Counted from the stretch's first letter, positions 54,818 to 64,000 are shown. The stretch is 64,000 nt of DNA from Lentimicrobium sp. (GCA_023957275.1 JAMLHF010000002.1:84888-148887); one strand, 5' to 3'. Numbers and translations: made by a program. Notes: generated by a model from the letters alone, not told the origin.

Positions 54818-55666
54818 ATGAACAAGACGATATATCCCTGCCTCTGGTTTGACAACAATGCGAGAGAAGCCGCTGGTTTTTACAAGGATGTTTTTGAGGA
54901 TGTGAACATCCTCTCAGAAAACCAGCTGGTGCTGATGTTTGAGATTTATGGAGTGAAATTTATGGGCCTGAACGGCGGAGAGATGTTCCGGCCCAATCCT
55001 GCCGTATCTTATTTCGTTTATTGCGGTGGCGATGATGCGAAGATTGAGCGTCTTTATGCCAGTCTCAGTAAGGACGGACGGGTGATGATGCCCCTGGAAA
55101 AATATGATTGGAGCGCGAAATATGCCTGGGTGGAGGACAGGTTTGGCATCAGCTGGCAACTGGATATAGATGCGATCAACAATCCGCAGAAGATCATTCC
55201 GGCCCTGCTTTTTGCCAATGATAAAAGGGCAATGGTGGGAGAGGCATTGAGTTATTATACTTCTATATTTGATGACAGCAGGCACATTATAAGTTTCCCG
55301 ATTCCTTCCGGGAGCAGTATGCCTGATGGTGCCCTGATGTTTACCCAATTCAGGCTGAAAGATTTAATTTTTAACGCTTTAAGCGGAGGTGAGCCGGTAC
55401 ATGAATTTGATTTCTGCGAAGGCAATTCCTTTGTAATTGAATGCGAAACCCAGAAGGAAATTGACCACTACTGGAGCCGGTTTGCTGAAGAAGGGATGGA
55501 GAGCATGTGTGGCTGGGTCAGGGATAAATACGGTGTATGGTGGCAGGTAATTCCATCCATGCTTGAATCCCTGATCGTGAACTCAGGAAAAGGTCAGCAG
55601 GTAGGGCAGGCCTTGCGCCAAATGAAAAAGATTGAACTGGACGTACTTATAAATGCAGCACAATAA
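54818..55666 (+). CDS. Two-domain PhnB-like VOC protein
   Basis: 282 residues made of two PhnB/3-demethylubiquinone-methyltransferase-like VOC domains: first with YPCLWFDNNAREAAGFY and WVEDRFGISWQLD, second with IPALLFANDKRAMVGEALSYYTSIF and WVRDKYGVWWQVIP. Cytoplasmic. Despite frequent methyltransferase annotation there is no SAM-binding motif. Thirteen bases before the DUF4199 gene. Confidence 0.9.
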   Translation: MNKTIYPCLWFDNNAREAAGFYKDVFEDVNILSENQLVLMFEIYGVKFMGLNGGEMFRPNPAVSYFVYCGGDDAKIERLYASLSKDGRVMMPLEKYDWSAKYAWVEDRFGISWQLDIDAINNPQKIIPALLFANDKRAMVGEALSYYTSIFDDSRHIISFPIPSGSSMPDGALMFTQFRLKDLIFNALSGGEPVHEFDFCEGNSFVIECETQKEIDHYWSRFAEEGMESMCGWVRDKYGVWWQVIPSMLESLIVNSGKGQQVGQALRQMKKIELDVLINAAQ

Positions 55667-55678
55667 AAAAACATCAAC

Positions 55679-56173
55679 ATGAAAAACCTGAAAATTGAAA
55701 TCAAGTGGGCCGTTATTTTTTCGCTGATGTCACTGCTCTGGATGATTCTGGAAAAAGTCACCGGACTTCATGGCAGGTATATCGATTATCATATTTATCT
55801 CACAAACCTTTTTGCCATTCCTGCTATCATTGTGATGGTGCTGGCGCTGAAGGATAAAAAGAAGAACTTCTACGACGGTCGTATTACCTACCTCCAGGGG
55901 CTGGTTTCGGGTATTATTATATCGGTGATGATTGCCCTCATCAGTCCGCTCACGCAATGGATCACCACCTATGTAATCACACCTGAGTATTTCCCGAATG
56001 TCATCAAGCGATCGGTGGAACTGGGCTATTACAACACCATTGCCGAAGCTGAAGCAAATTTCAATTACCTGAATTATGTAAAACAGGGAGCTATCGGAGG
56101 GTTGATCATGGGGACCGTAACCACCGCAATCGCGATGATTTTTATTTATACACGGAACAGAAAAAGTTCGTGA
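55679..56173 (+). CDS. DUF4199 membrane protein
   Basis: 164 residues, four transmembrane segments (about 9-27, 36-58, 77-97, 137-157) with the family block YIDYHIYLTNLFAIPAIIVMVLALKDKKKN and GLVSGIIISV. Function unknown, restricted mainly to Bacteroidota. Last gene of the VOC run; terminator-like hairpin 100 bp downstream. Confidence 0.9.
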   Translation: MKNLKIEIKWAVIFSLMSLLWMILEKVTGLHGRYIDYHIYLTNLFAIPAIIVMVLALKDKKKNFYDGRITYLQGLVSGIIISVMIALISPLTQWITTYVITPEYFPNVIKRSVELGYYNTIAEAEANFNYLNYVKQGAIGGLIMGTVTTAIAMIFIYTRNRKSS

Positions 56174-56272
56174 TGGGTATGGTCTGAACAGCCTATGCCG
56201 TAATCCGGCGTTCTGCTTCCGGAAGAGGTTGATAAAACGGGTTAGAAATCTCTGGATAAAAGAATTAAAGGG

Positions 56273-56297
56273 AAAGCCGGACAAATGTCCGGTTTTA
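56273..56297 (+). terminator. Probable terminator hairpin
   Basis: AAAGCCGGAC / GTCCGGTTTT with a four-base AAAT loop and one mismatch; the T-run is short. Confidence 0.5.
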
Positions 56298-56434
56298 AGA
56301 CATATTGATCGCAAATCCGGACACTACTACTTTGTTAATATTTTTATTCCGCACATATTCAGCGGTTTAATATGGCATGGTTTTTATAATACCTGAGCAG
56401 TAATTCTTATACAATTATCTGAAACGCTCGGGCA

Positions 56435-58789
56435 ATGCAGCATTTCTTCAGGCATACATTCAGGCTCTATATCCGGAATCCTTTTTATACCATTATCAAC
56501 GTAACAGGTCTTGCGATAGGCCTTGCAGCAGGAATTGCCATACTGGCCTACATATACGGCGAGCTGAGTTTCGACAGGTTTCACACTAACCGGCATGATA
56601 TTTACCGGGTAAATATGACAGCCGTCAGTCCTGACGGGTCATTCGGTTCCTGCACCATCCCTGCGGCCGTTGGTCCATCGCTTCAGGAACAGTTTCCCGG
56701 GATAGTATCGGTTACGCGGACAACTCAAGCGCAAGAATCTTTTTTCGAAGCCGGCGGGAAAATCACTGAAATTTCAAAAGTTTGCTATGCCGATTCCGGA
56801 TTTTTCAGGGACTTTTCATTTGTGCTGGAGGAAGGCGATATTAACACAGCGCTTTCCGGAATATTCAGTATCGTGCTTACCCGTTCTTCAGCCCGCAAGC
56901 TTTTCGGCGATGAACCTGCCATTGGAAAAGTGTTGAAGATGAACAACAGGGATCAGTTTACGGTGACCGGAATAGCCGGAGACCTGCCATATAACTCCTC
57001 CCTGCAGTTTGATGCCCTGATTTCATTTTCAACATTGTATCAGGATAAATCATTGTTCATGGATTGGAACGGGGGAAACCAGTACATCACTTTTATCAGG
57101 ACGCAGCCCGGCTTCAGCATCGCAAGCCTTGAATCGGCCCTGCCCGCATTCCTTGATGAGAAGATCAACAGAAGTATCAGGGAATCAGGTTGGCAGTATA
57201 AGCTTGGTTTTGAGCCGCTCAGCAACATTCATCTGCATTCGCTTGTAAACGATGGAAGCGGTGGAAACCTCAGTAATATCAGGATATTTTCAGGCATCGC
57301 CCTGCTGATCCTGCTGATTGCCTGTTTTAATTTTACCAGCCTGGCGACTGCCCGGGCCATGATCCGGAACAGGGAAACGGGCATCCGCAAAGTGGCCGGA
57401 GCGTCACGGTGCATGCTGATCAGGCAGTTTATAGCCGAAGCGCTGGTGCTGAGTTTTGCAGCTTTGCTGCTCGCGCTTTTTATCATCGAACTGATACGTC
57501 CCTGGTATTCGGCCGTTACAGGAAATCCCCTCGCGCTTTATGCGGCCGGCGGAATGCCGCTGATGCTTGGGATAATCCTGCTGGTGGTGTTCGCCGGAGT
57601 GCTTGCAGGCGCTTATCCCGCCTTTTATCTTGCATCCTTTAAGCCGGTGGATGTGCTCAAGGGAGGGTCCGGTTCGGTAAAAGTCAGGGCAATGCTGCCC
57701 AAAGTACTGGTTGTGATTCAGTTTGCCATATCGGCCGGATTGGTGGCTTCCCTCTTGCTGATGTTCGGTCAGATTCGCTATATCAGCAGTTTCGACAAGG
57801 GATATCGCTCCGACAACCTGCTTGTTGTGCGCGTTTCAGATGAAAATGATAAAAACATGCCTGCATTTGCGGGCAATTCGCTGGGCGGACTGCCGTTTGT
57901 CGAAAGCTGGACGGCGGTATCAAGTCCACCGGGCGCAGGGGTTCCAGCCAACGGATATCTGCCTGAGGGCAGGGACGAAGTGGTCATGATCAATGTGCTG
58001 GGCGTCGATTCAGCCTTTCTGAAAACAATGGGGATCAGGCTGATCGCCGGAAGGAACCTGACTTCCGGCAACGACAGCATTTCCTTTCTGGTAAATGAAA
58101 GCTACGCGCAGCGCTATGGAGTTACCCCGGGCAGCATACACCATATCAGGCGAAGTGCCAAACACCCTGTTATCGGGGTAGTGCAGGATTTTAACTTTCA
58201 CCCTGTCTATACCGGGGTAGAGCCACTGATCTTTACTACCCGCCCGGAGGAAGGTTTCAACGCCTTGCTGATCAGGGTAAATACCGATCTTCAAAGCGCC
58301 AGGGCAGGCCTTGAAAATGAATGGCAAAAGCACTTCCCGGGAGAACCTTTCGTTTGCTACCCGCTTGATACATACATAGCCGGCACTTATCAGCATATCA
58401 ACCGCTTCGCGCAATTGTTCTCCGGTTTCACCATTCTGGCCATTGTTGTGGCCTGTATGGGACTGCTGGGCCTTTCGGCTGTAATCCTGCAGCAACGGCG
58501 CAGGCAGTTCGGCATCAGGCGGATTCTGGGCGCATCACCCTTCAGCCTGACCCTCAGGGAAACAGCGGGTTTCTCGCTGCTGGTAATGATAGGAAATTTG
58601 CTGGCCGTTGTTCCGGTGTGGTTGTTTATGTCAGAGTGGCTTGCTGATTTTGCCTATCACATCAATATCACCGCCGCAACTTTTCTCCTTACAGCTGCGA
58701 TCACCCTGCTGGTGGCTTTTCTCACCATCGCCTGGCAGTCCTGGTCGGCTTCGAAACTGAATCCGGTGGAAGTGATCAAATACGAATGA
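56435..58789 (+). CDS. ABC transporter permease, MacB/FtsX type
   Basis: 784 residues: N-terminal transmembrane helix, MacB periplasmic core domain, then an FtsX-like membrane block (ARAMIRNRETGIRKVAGASRCMLIRQF), a second periplasmic domain, and a second FtsX block (RRQFGIRRILGASPFSLTLRE). The typical C-terminal NPVEVIKYE is present. No ABC ATPase gene is adjacent on either side, so it must use one encoded elsewhere. Likely mechano-transmits ATP hydrolysis to export a lipoprotein, peptide or antibiotic. Confidence 0.92.
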   Translation: MQHFFRHTFRLYIRNPFYTIINVTGLAIGLAAGIAILAYIYGELSFDRFHTNRHDIYRVNMTAVSPDGSFGSCTIPAAVGPSLQEQFPGIVSVTRTTQAQESFFEAGGKITEISKVCYADSGFFRDFSFVLEEGDINTALSGIFSIVLTRSSARKLFGDEPAIGKVLKMNNRDQFTVTGIAGDLPYNSSLQFDALISFSTLYQDKSLFMDWNGGNQYITFIRTQPGFSIASLESALPAFLDEKINRSIRESGWQYKLGFEPLSNIHLHSLVNDGSGGNLSNIRIFSGIALLILLIACFNFTSLATARAMIRNRETGIRKVAGASRCMLIRQFIAEALVLSFAALLLALFIIELIRPWYSAVTGNPLALYAAGGMPLMLGIILLVVFAGVLAGAYPAFYLASFKPVDVLKGGSGSVKVRAMLPKVLVVIQFAISAGLVASLLLMFGQIRYISSFDKGYRSDNLLVVRVSDENDKNMPAFAGNSLGGLPFVESWTAVSSPPGAGVPANGYLPEGRDEVVMINVLGVDSAFLKTMGIRLIAGRNLTSGNDSISFLVNESYAQRYGVTPGSIHHIRRSAKHPVIGVVQDFNFHPVYTGVEPLIFTTRPEEGFNALLIRVNTDLQSARAGLENEWQKHFPGEPFVCYPLDTYIAGTYQHINRFAQLFSGFTILAIVVACMGLLGLSAVILQQRRRQFGIRRILGASPFSLTLRETAGFSLLVMIGNLLAVVPVWLFMSEWLADFAYHINITAATFLLTAAITLLVAFLTIAWQSWSASKLNPVEVIKYE

Positions 58790-58869
58790 TGGAAAAACAT
58801 GTGTGACGCATTGTCTGATGCAGGAACAGGGATGAAACTTGGTTTGGCAAATGCAAAACAGGCTTCAGA

Positions 58870-59817
58870 TCAGCACATGCCCTGCTCAGAGAACATGCGG
58901 AGCAAACCCTTGTGTACCGGATATCCCGGGGAATAATTCAGCAGCCGGCGGGCCTTGCTGATGTCGGCATAGGTGATTTCCACATCGCCGGCCTGCATGG
59001 GCTTCCATTCGATGACAGCCTTCCTGCCCAATGTTTCCTCTATACCCCGCACCAGGTCGATCAGCGAAATGGTGTCGCTGTTGCCCAGGTTAAAGATCTC
59101 GTATCCCTTCAGATTGTTGGCGCAGGCAATGATGCCGGCAGTAATATCGCTGATGAAGGTGTAATCCCTTCGGGTGGTCCCATCGCCGAAGAGCGTGATG
59201 GGCGTGCCTTCACTGATCTTACGCCCGAACTGCTGTATGGCCATTTCGGGCCGTTGCCCGGGTCCGTAGACCGTGAAGAACCTCAGACAGTAGATATTGA
59301 AGTTATAAAGATGATGGTAAGTGTAGCAAAGCAATTCGCCGGCTTTTTTGGTGGCGGCATAAGGCGAAATGGGGTTGTCAACCGGGTCGGTTTCGCTGAA
59401 GGGCACTTTCCTGTTATTTCCGTAAACCGATGAGGAGGAGGCAAAGAGCATGTCTTTGATGCCTGCCGCCCGCATGGCTTCGAGCAATACCAGCGTGCCG
59501 GTGACATTCACATCGTAATATAGTTCAGGCTGTTCAATGGAAGGCCGCACCCCGGCCCGGGCAGCGAGGTGAATCACCAGATCCGGTTTCTCTGCACTGA
59601 AAATTTTATCGAGCGTTTCGCGATGTCTGATGTCGCCTTCGTGAAGTTTAAAAGAGTTATATCCGGCAAGACCGCCCACCGCTTTACGCTTGATCGCTGG
59701 ATCGTAAAACGTATCGAAATTGTCAAGGCCTGATACTTTGTATCCCTGCTCCAGCATGGTGCGGGCAAGACTTGAGCCGATAAATCCGGCGACACCGGTG
59801 ATAAAAACATGTTTCAT
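58870..59817 (-). CDS. NAD-dependent epimerase (UDP-glucuronate 4-epimerase-like)
   Basis: 315-residue extended SDR: TGVAGFIGSSLA NAD-binding, HLAARAGVRPS, SSSSVYG and YAATKKAGE (Tyr-x-x-x-Lys). The sequence around AARAGVRPSIEQPELY is characteristic of UDP-glucuronate 4-epimerases. Last gene of a minus-strand operon (3 bp after the flippase-like gene). Likely supplies a nucleotide sugar for envelope polysaccharide. Confidence 0.9.
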   Translation of the reverse strand: MKHVFITGVAGFIGSSLARTMLEQGYKVSGLDNFDTFYDPAIKRKAVGGLAGYNSFKLHEGDIRHRETLDKIFSAEKPDLVIHLAARAGVRPSIEQPELYYDVNVTGTLVLLEAMRAAGIKDMLFASSSSVYGNNRKVPFSETDPVDNPISPYAATKKAGELLCYTYHHLYNFNIYCLRFFTVYGPGQRPEMAIQQFGRKISEGTPITLFGDGTTRRDYTFISDITAGIIACANNLKGYEIFNLGNSDTISLIDLVRGIEETLGRKAVIEWKPMQAGDVEITYADISKARRLLNYSPGYPVHKGLLRMFSEQGMC

Positions 59818-59820
59818 TTT

Positions 59821-60714
59821 CTAAACTTTTGCTTCAGGTTCTTTTATGTCTGCACCGCATTCAAGCTTTATATCCAGTGCCTTTTCGTTCAGGGAGTAGT
59901 AAATCCCGCTCAGCGAAACCACCGCGGTAATCACGTAAAACAGCAGACTGAGTGCGATGGATAAATGAATGTCGAGATGCATGATTTCAGCCCCGAAAAG
60001 AAAAGTGATCTCGCGCGATCCGATGCCGCCTATGGTGATGGGTAGTGTAGCTACGATGGAGGATATGAGAAAAAGAAAAAGATAAGCCAGTATCTGTTCC
60101 TGGTGGTGGTTGGCCAGCAGGATCAGCCAGGCGGAGAGCAGCTGGGCAAGCTGAACACCCGCTGAATAGAGGTTTGTCAGGTGTATACTTTTTCTGAAAT
60201 CCTTGAAAAACCAATGAATGGAAAGATAATAAACTGCAATGGATACAGGGATTGCTGCCACTGCCAGATATTTATACAGTAACGGTAAGGCTATAAACGG
60301 AACCATCAGCATAGCCAGTACGAACAGCGCAAGCACCCCGTTCACCCTGTCGAGCAAAACCGCCCAGAACAGCTTTTTTGCCCCTGTCCCGAACTTTTTA
60401 TTGAGCAGGTAAATTTTATAACCGTCACCGCCAATGCCGCCGGGCAGGAAAAGGTTGTAATACATCCCGAGCAGGTATAGCCTCAGGTTGCTTTGTTCGG
60501 TGAGCCCGGCTCCGGTATTCCTGAAAAAGATGTTCAGGCGGTAAGATGAAAGCACTTTGGAGACTGCAAACAACAGGGTAGCGGCCAGCAGCCATCCATA
60601 ATGCACATGTCTGAAAATCAGCGCAACTTCCCTGACGTCAATTTTGGTATACACATACCAGAGTGCGGCGACGGAAAGCGCGATTTTCAGGAATGCTTTA
60701 AGCGGTCGGGACAT
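59821..60714 (-). CDS. Lysylphosphatidylglycerol-synthase-like TM (UPF0104) protein
   Basis: 297 residues with seven or eight transmembrane segments, including GGIGGDGYKIYLL and PITIGGIGSREI blocks typical of the UPF0104/LPG_synthase_TM family. Members are proposed flippases or lipid-linked sugar factors. One base separates it from the glycosyltransferase gene upstream. Confidence 0.88.
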   Translation of the reverse strand: MSRPLKAFLKIALSVAALWYVYTKIDVREVALIFRHVHYGWLLAATLLFAVSKVLSSYRLNIFFRNTGAGLTEQSNLRLYLLGMYYNLFLPGGIGGDGYKIYLLNKKFGTGAKKLFWAVLLDRVNGVLALFVLAMLMVPFIALPLLYKYLAVAAIPVSIAVYYLSIHWFFKDFRKSIHLTNLYSAGVQLAQLLSAWLILLANHHQEQILAYLFLFLISSIVATLPITIGGIGSREITFLFGAEIMHLDIHLSIALSLLFYVITAVVSLSGIYYSLNEKALDIKLECGADIKEPEAKV

Positions 60715-60715
60715 C

Positions 60716-61660
60716 TCAGGCTTCGAATGTGTGTACTTTGCGGATTTTATAAGGGCGTTTCTGCTGTGACTCGTAATAAGTTCGCATCAACAGCTCTGCC
60801 ATAATTCCGATGGTAATTAACTGAATGCCCGCGATCAGCATCAATATACCCAGTAAGAGCATTGGCTTTCCCCAGATGTCATGACCCATAATCTTCTCAA
60901 TAAGGAACCATCCGTTGATCAGTGAGCCCGCTATCAGAAATACCAGGCCGATCCCTCCGAAAAGATGCATGGGCTTACCCATATACTTTTTGAAAAATAC
61001 CATCAGCATCAGATCGCTGACGACTTTAAACGTCCGGTTGATGCCATATTTCGATTTGCCGAACTCCCGTGCATGGTGCTTTACGTCCACCTGGGTGATG
61101 GTCGCGCCTTCGAGGCTTGCCAGCACGGGAATAAAGCGGTGCAGTTCCCCGTAAAGACCGATGTTTTTGGCCAGATCGCTTTTAAACACTTTCAGGGTGC
61201 AGCCGTAATCTTTTATGTAAACCCCGGTACTTTTACGGATAATGGCATTGGCAATTTTACTGGGGATTTTCCTCAGAAACATCCCGTCCTGCCTGTTTTT
61301 CCTGACACCGGCCACCAGGTCCCAGTGTTCATCTTCCGCCAGTTTCAGCATCATGGGAATATCGCTGGGGTCATTCTGCAGGTCGCCGTCCATGGTAACA
61401 AGGTATTCTCCCTGTGCCTGTTCAATGCCTGCATAGAGGGCCGCGCTCTGTCCGAAGTTTTTTCTGAATTCCACCAGCACAACCCGGGGGTCATTCAGGG
61501 CAATGATTTCCTGCCGGGTGCGGTCGGTGGAGCCGTCATCCACATAGATAATCTCGTATTCCATGCCGGTAATGGATTCGTTGATCCATTTGTTCAGCGG
61601 CCTGATATTGGGTTCCTCGTTGTAAACGCAGATGATTATGGATAACTTCGGATTGTTCAT
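60716..61660 (-). CDS. Family 2 glycosyltransferase (ArnC/GtrB/DPM1-like)
   Basis: 314 residues. Catalytic part with VDDGSTDRT, MDGDLQNDP (DxD) and the DVKHHAREFGKSKYG block; two C-terminal transmembrane helices (GGIGLVFLIAGSLINGWFLI and LLLGILMLIAGIQLITIGIM). Such enzymes load a sugar onto undecaprenyl phosphate at the inner membrane. Overlaps the GT39 gene by 4 bp. Confidence 0.93.
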   Translation of the reverse strand: MNNPKLSIIICVYNEEPNIRPLNKWINESITGMEYEIIYVDDGSTDRTRQEIIALNDPRVVLVEFRKNFGQSAALYAGIEQAQGEYLVTMDGDLQNDPSDIPMMLKLAEDEHWDLVAGVRKNRQDGMFLRKIPSKIANAIIRKSTGVYIKDYGCTLKVFKSDLAKNIGLYGELHRFIPVLASLEGATITQVDVKHHAREFGKSKYGINRTFKVVSDLMLMVFFKKYMGKPMHLFGGIGLVFLIAGSLINGWFLIEKIMGHDIWGKPMLLLGILMLIAGIQLITIGIMAELLMRTYYESQQKRPYKIRKVHTFEA

Positions 61661-63264
61661 AGGGATTTCTTTAACAGGAAAAGCCTGGTTTCGCTTAGCT
61701 TGATGGTAAAGGTATGGATGATTTCGTAACCTTCGAGCCGGTCTGCAAAAGTAGCCAGATTTTTTTCATCCGCGATGTAACAGGTGCCGGAATCGCTGAT
61801 TTCCCATGTTCTCCTGATAATCTGCCGGCTTTCTCGGGCAATGTAAAACGAAGCATCGTGGTTGAAGGGAGTGTCTCCAAGCACATAGGTATTACACTCC
61901 TTAATAAGCTGACCTGCCGTGATTTCACCCTGCCGGTAACCCGCATCCGGATAGGAGTTATAGCGCGCCTGAAGGTTAAACATGCTGAAAGCTATGCGCA
62001 CCGTCAACATAACAATAATCAGCAACAGCATACGAAGCGGAACATGCTTTCGCATCAGCCAAACCGCTGAACCGGCAATGATAAAGAGCAAAGGAATGAT
62101 CAACCACACACCCCGCAGTTGATTTGTTTCGTCCCAAAACAGGTAATAAAGCAGGGAAGCTGTCCCAAGCAATCCCAGCACGCCGAAAACCACATCGGTG
62201 ATCTTTTGAAGATTGTTCCTTATTTCTGCAGATAAAGACCAGGCCTTTACCAGTATCACAAAGAGCAGGGGGAAAAGCATAAACAGGTAGCGCGGTCGCA
62301 TATCTGCCGAGATCCAGTAAATAATGATATTGCTACTGAATATCAGCAGGTTGAACATAATGAACTTGTCGGTAAACAGGGCAACCCGGATTTTTTTACT
62401 CAACAGCAATAAAAGCAGTATAGTCCACGGGGCGAATTCATAGATCATTTCAAACGGAAAAGTCACCAGGTGGAGCAGCCAGCTGAGTAAGGTGCCCTTT
62501 TTGTCGGAAAGCCTGTTCGACTGGTCGAACAGCGTGGAAAACACATCGTCAAGGGTGTTGGTCTGGAGGTAAGCATAGTAGTAGGTGCCTGTGATCAGCG
62601 CGAAGGTCAGGATGCCGGCCAGGTGCTGCCAGGAGAAAAGCTTACGGAATTGCTTGTCGTAGCTGAGCCATGCCAGCAGGCTGATGCCCTGAAACGCAAT
62701 GGAGGGGAGTCCTTTCATCAGGTAGCCGGCAGCGGCCAGCGCATAGGTGGCCGTAAACATCAGCAGCCATTTGCGTCGTTGCGAAAGGTGATAAAGCAGG
62801 GCAAATCCAGTGAACGTTACCAATGAATAGGTAATGTCGATCAGTCCCTGAAAAGAGTCCCAGAACAGGATGCGCGCCGAGGTGATCATCATCAGGGCTG
62901 CCATTACCGCATTCCTCCATCCCAGCGCTTTCCGGGCAAAAAGGGTTATTGCTAAGCCCATCAGCAGCAGAGAGATTACAGTCGGCAACCTGAAGATGAA
63001 CTCGTTCTCAACTCCGGCAACTTTGACAAAACCCGCAAGTATCCAGTTGAAGAGGGGAGGTTTGTTGTAATAAAAATCCCCGTTGATCGTGGGGGTGATG
63101 AAGTTCCCCGACAAGATCATTTCGAGTGTGACCACCGCCCGGGTAGGTTCATCGGAGATCAGCGGCATCAGCCCCAGGTTGGTGAAAAGCGCCAACGGCA
63201 AGAGCAGGATGATAATGATCAGGATGGTATCGCACAGGATAGATTTATCCTTCAGGCCATTCAT
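61657..63264 (-). CDS. Family 39 glycosyltransferase (ArnT/PMT-like)
   Basis: 535 residues, about 11 transmembrane helices. Acidic catalytic motif ISDEPTRAV in the first periplasmic loop and the NKPPLFNW block. Uses a polyprenyl-linked sugar to glycosylate lipid A, a protein or another acceptor at the periplasmic face. First gene of the four-gene minus-strand operon, whose GT2 probably makes the polyprenyl-sugar donor. Confidence 0.9.
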   Translation of the reverse strand: MNGLKDKSILCDTILIIIILLLPLALFTNLGLMPLISDEPTRAVVTLEMILSGNFITPTINGDFYYNKPPLFNWILAGFVKVAGVENEFIFRLPTVISLLLMGLAITLFARKALGWRNAVMAALMMITSARILFWDSFQGLIDITYSLVTFTGFALLYHLSQRRKWLLMFTATYALAAAGYLMKGLPSIAFQGISLLAWLSYDKQFRKLFSWQHLAGILTFALITGTYYYAYLQTNTLDDVFSTLFDQSNRLSDKKGTLLSWLLHLVTFPFEMIYEFAPWTILLLLLLSKKIRVALFTDKFIMFNLLIFSSNIIIYWISADMRPRYLFMLFPLLFVILVKAWSLSAEIRNNLQKITDVVFGVLGLLGTASLLYYLFWDETNQLRGVWLIIPLLFIIAGSAVWLMRKHVPLRMLLLIIVMLTVRIAFSMFNLQARYNSYPDAGYRQGEITAGQLIKECNTYVLGDTPFNHDASFYIARESRQIIRRTWEISDSGTCYIADEKNLATFADRLEGYEIIHTFTIKLSETRLFLLKKSL

Positions 63265-63349
63265 ACGTTGGTGATAAATAAATAATGCGGCTAAATTAAG
63301 GATAATTGGCCGGATTGCTATGATCCGGCCCTTACATCAGGGGAAGTTT

Positions 63350-63383
63350 TTGGGCGGGAATCGGCCAACTTAAATTAACTTTG
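63350..63383 (+). promoter_or_regulatory. Possible Bacteroidota-type promoter for the sulfatase gene
   Basis: TTG at 63350-63352, 23-nt spacer, TAACTTTG at 63376-63383. Resembles the promoter at 2618-2649, both with TTTTTGGGC at the -33 end. The ATG is 28 nt downstream. Confidence 0.5.
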
Positions 63384-63410
63384 CAGACTTATTTCGAACT
63401 ACGCTGGTAT

Positions 63411-64000
63411 ATGAAGCAGATATTGATTTCATTTTTCAGGCAGATGCTCTTCTGGTTATTGTTTTTTGCATTCGCCAGAACGGTTTTTATGCTCTACAAT
63501 TTTCAACTGCTGCGCATCGAAGGTGTGTCTTTCGGCGAAGCCATGGCCGCATACCGGCATGGCTTTCAGCTCGACTTTGCCACTACTTCGTATTTTATGC
63601 TTTTTCCTGCAGTTTTGCTGCTGATTCAGTCGTTGTGGAGCAGAAGCTGGATGGATAAGGTAAACCGGATCTATACCTATACGGCAATCACGCTTTTCAG
63701 CCTGCTGACCGCTGTTGAGCTGGGCATCTATCCTGAGTGGAAAACCAAACTGCCTTTCAAGGCCTTTGCCTATCTGAGCAATCCCACCGAAGTTTATGAT
63801 ACGGTCTCCAACGCGTTGTTTTTCTCCCTGATTGGTCTGTTTGTTGTAATGGTCCTGCTCACCTCGTGGATTTACAAAAAATGGTTTTATCAGGAAATCA
63901 GGCAGTCGGGGAGAAATTATTTTTTCAGCACCGTATTCCTGGTTGCTGCTCCGGTCTTGCTTTTTATCGGGGCCAGGGGAGGGGTGCAACCCATTCCGAT
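63411..64000 (+). CDS. LTA synthase-like sulfatase, N-terminal part (cut by window edge)
   Basis: From ATG 63411, 196 codons are visible without a stop. The text contains four or five transmembrane helices (FWLLFFAFARTVFML, TSYFMLFPAVLLLIQSL, YTAITLFSLLTAVELGIYPEWKTKLPFKA, FFSLIGLFVVMVLL, VFLVAAPVLLFIGARGG). This is the N-terminal membrane block of LTA-synthase/EptA-like sulfatases; the catalytic sulfatase domain would be outside the window. In Gram-negatives these modify lipid A or glycans, consistent with the divergent glycosylation operon. Confidence 0.85.
   Translation, partial: MKQILISFFRQMLFWLLFFAFARTVFMLYNFQLLRIEGVSFGEAMAAYRHGFQLDFATTSYFMLFPAVLLLIQSLWSRSWMDKVNRIYTYTAITLFSLLTAVELGIYPEWKTKLPFKAFAYLSNPTEVYDTVSNALFFSLIGLFVVMVLLTSWIYKKWFYQEIRQSGRNYFFSTVFLVAAPVLLFIGARGGVQPIP

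Noticed and set aside
60965-61645. Plus-strand open frame (226 codons)
   Set aside because: Antisense shadow of the GT2 gene, whose motifs are clear.
63456-63989. Minus-strand open frame (177 codons) at the right edge
   Set aside because: Antisense to the membrane part of the sulfatase gene; low-complexity Gln/Lys-rich text.

Overview
The window looks like chromosomal DNA of a member of the Bacteroidota. Supporting signs are C-terminal type IX secretion (T9SS) sorting domains on several exported enzymes, many lipoproteins, a TonB-dependent receptor with an N-terminal carboxypeptidase-regulatory domain, LytTR/His_kinase signalling, and start-proximal boxes of the TAnnTTTG type. No tRNA, rRNA, CRISPR array, phage module, transposase or integrase was seen.

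Layout. 0-0.5 kb: an AT-rich Vsr-type mismatch endonuclease. 0.5-9.6 kb: T9SS M1 peptidase, peptide-type solute-binding lipoprotein, flavin reductase-like protein, DUF6913 protein, dapA, T9SS M14 carboxypeptidase and a membrane protein. 9.8-14.8 kb: beta-helix-like lipoprotein, TonB-dependent receptor and a YwqK/MORN-like protein. 15.4-17.1 kb: a T9SS peptidylarginine-deiminase-like enzyme bracketed by a 35-bp direct repeat. 17.3-22.1 kb: small carboxypeptidase-regulatory protein, RsiV-like protein, YggS, an Ig-like lipoprotein and a large helical protein. 22.3-32.0 kb: a probable acyl-CoA operon (thiolase, SDR, KASIII-like, Na+/solute symporter, acyl-CoA ligase, lipoprotein) followed by an outer-membrane barrel and an alpha/beta hydrolase that both carry frameshifts.

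32.7-36.1 kb is the most unusual part. It is AT-rich and has the architecture of an integron gene-cassette array: four short genes for exported proteins separated by three attC-like 131-132-bp imperfect palindromes. Each cassette starts with a GTT-heptamer whose exact reverse complement (6 of 7 bases in the last cassette) closes the same cassette. No integrase is present.

36-50 kb: isochorismatase-like and GFA-like enzymes, a TPR sensor kinase / LytTR regulator pair with a solo LytTR protein, a formylglycine-generating-enzyme-like lipoprotein, several exported proteins of unknown function and two serine hydrolases. 51-56 kb: an esterase, then about 1.1 kb of four 327-bp tandem repeats rich in GGCTGAAGCC-type hairpins, two VOC proteins, a YdeI-like protein and a DUF4199 protein. 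56-64 kb: a MacB/FtsX-like permease without its ATPase, a minus-strand envelope glycosylation operon (GT39, GT2, flippase-like, epimerase) and the 5' part of an LTA-synthase-like sulfatase.

Product names are by eye from motifs and family knowledge. No database search was run.
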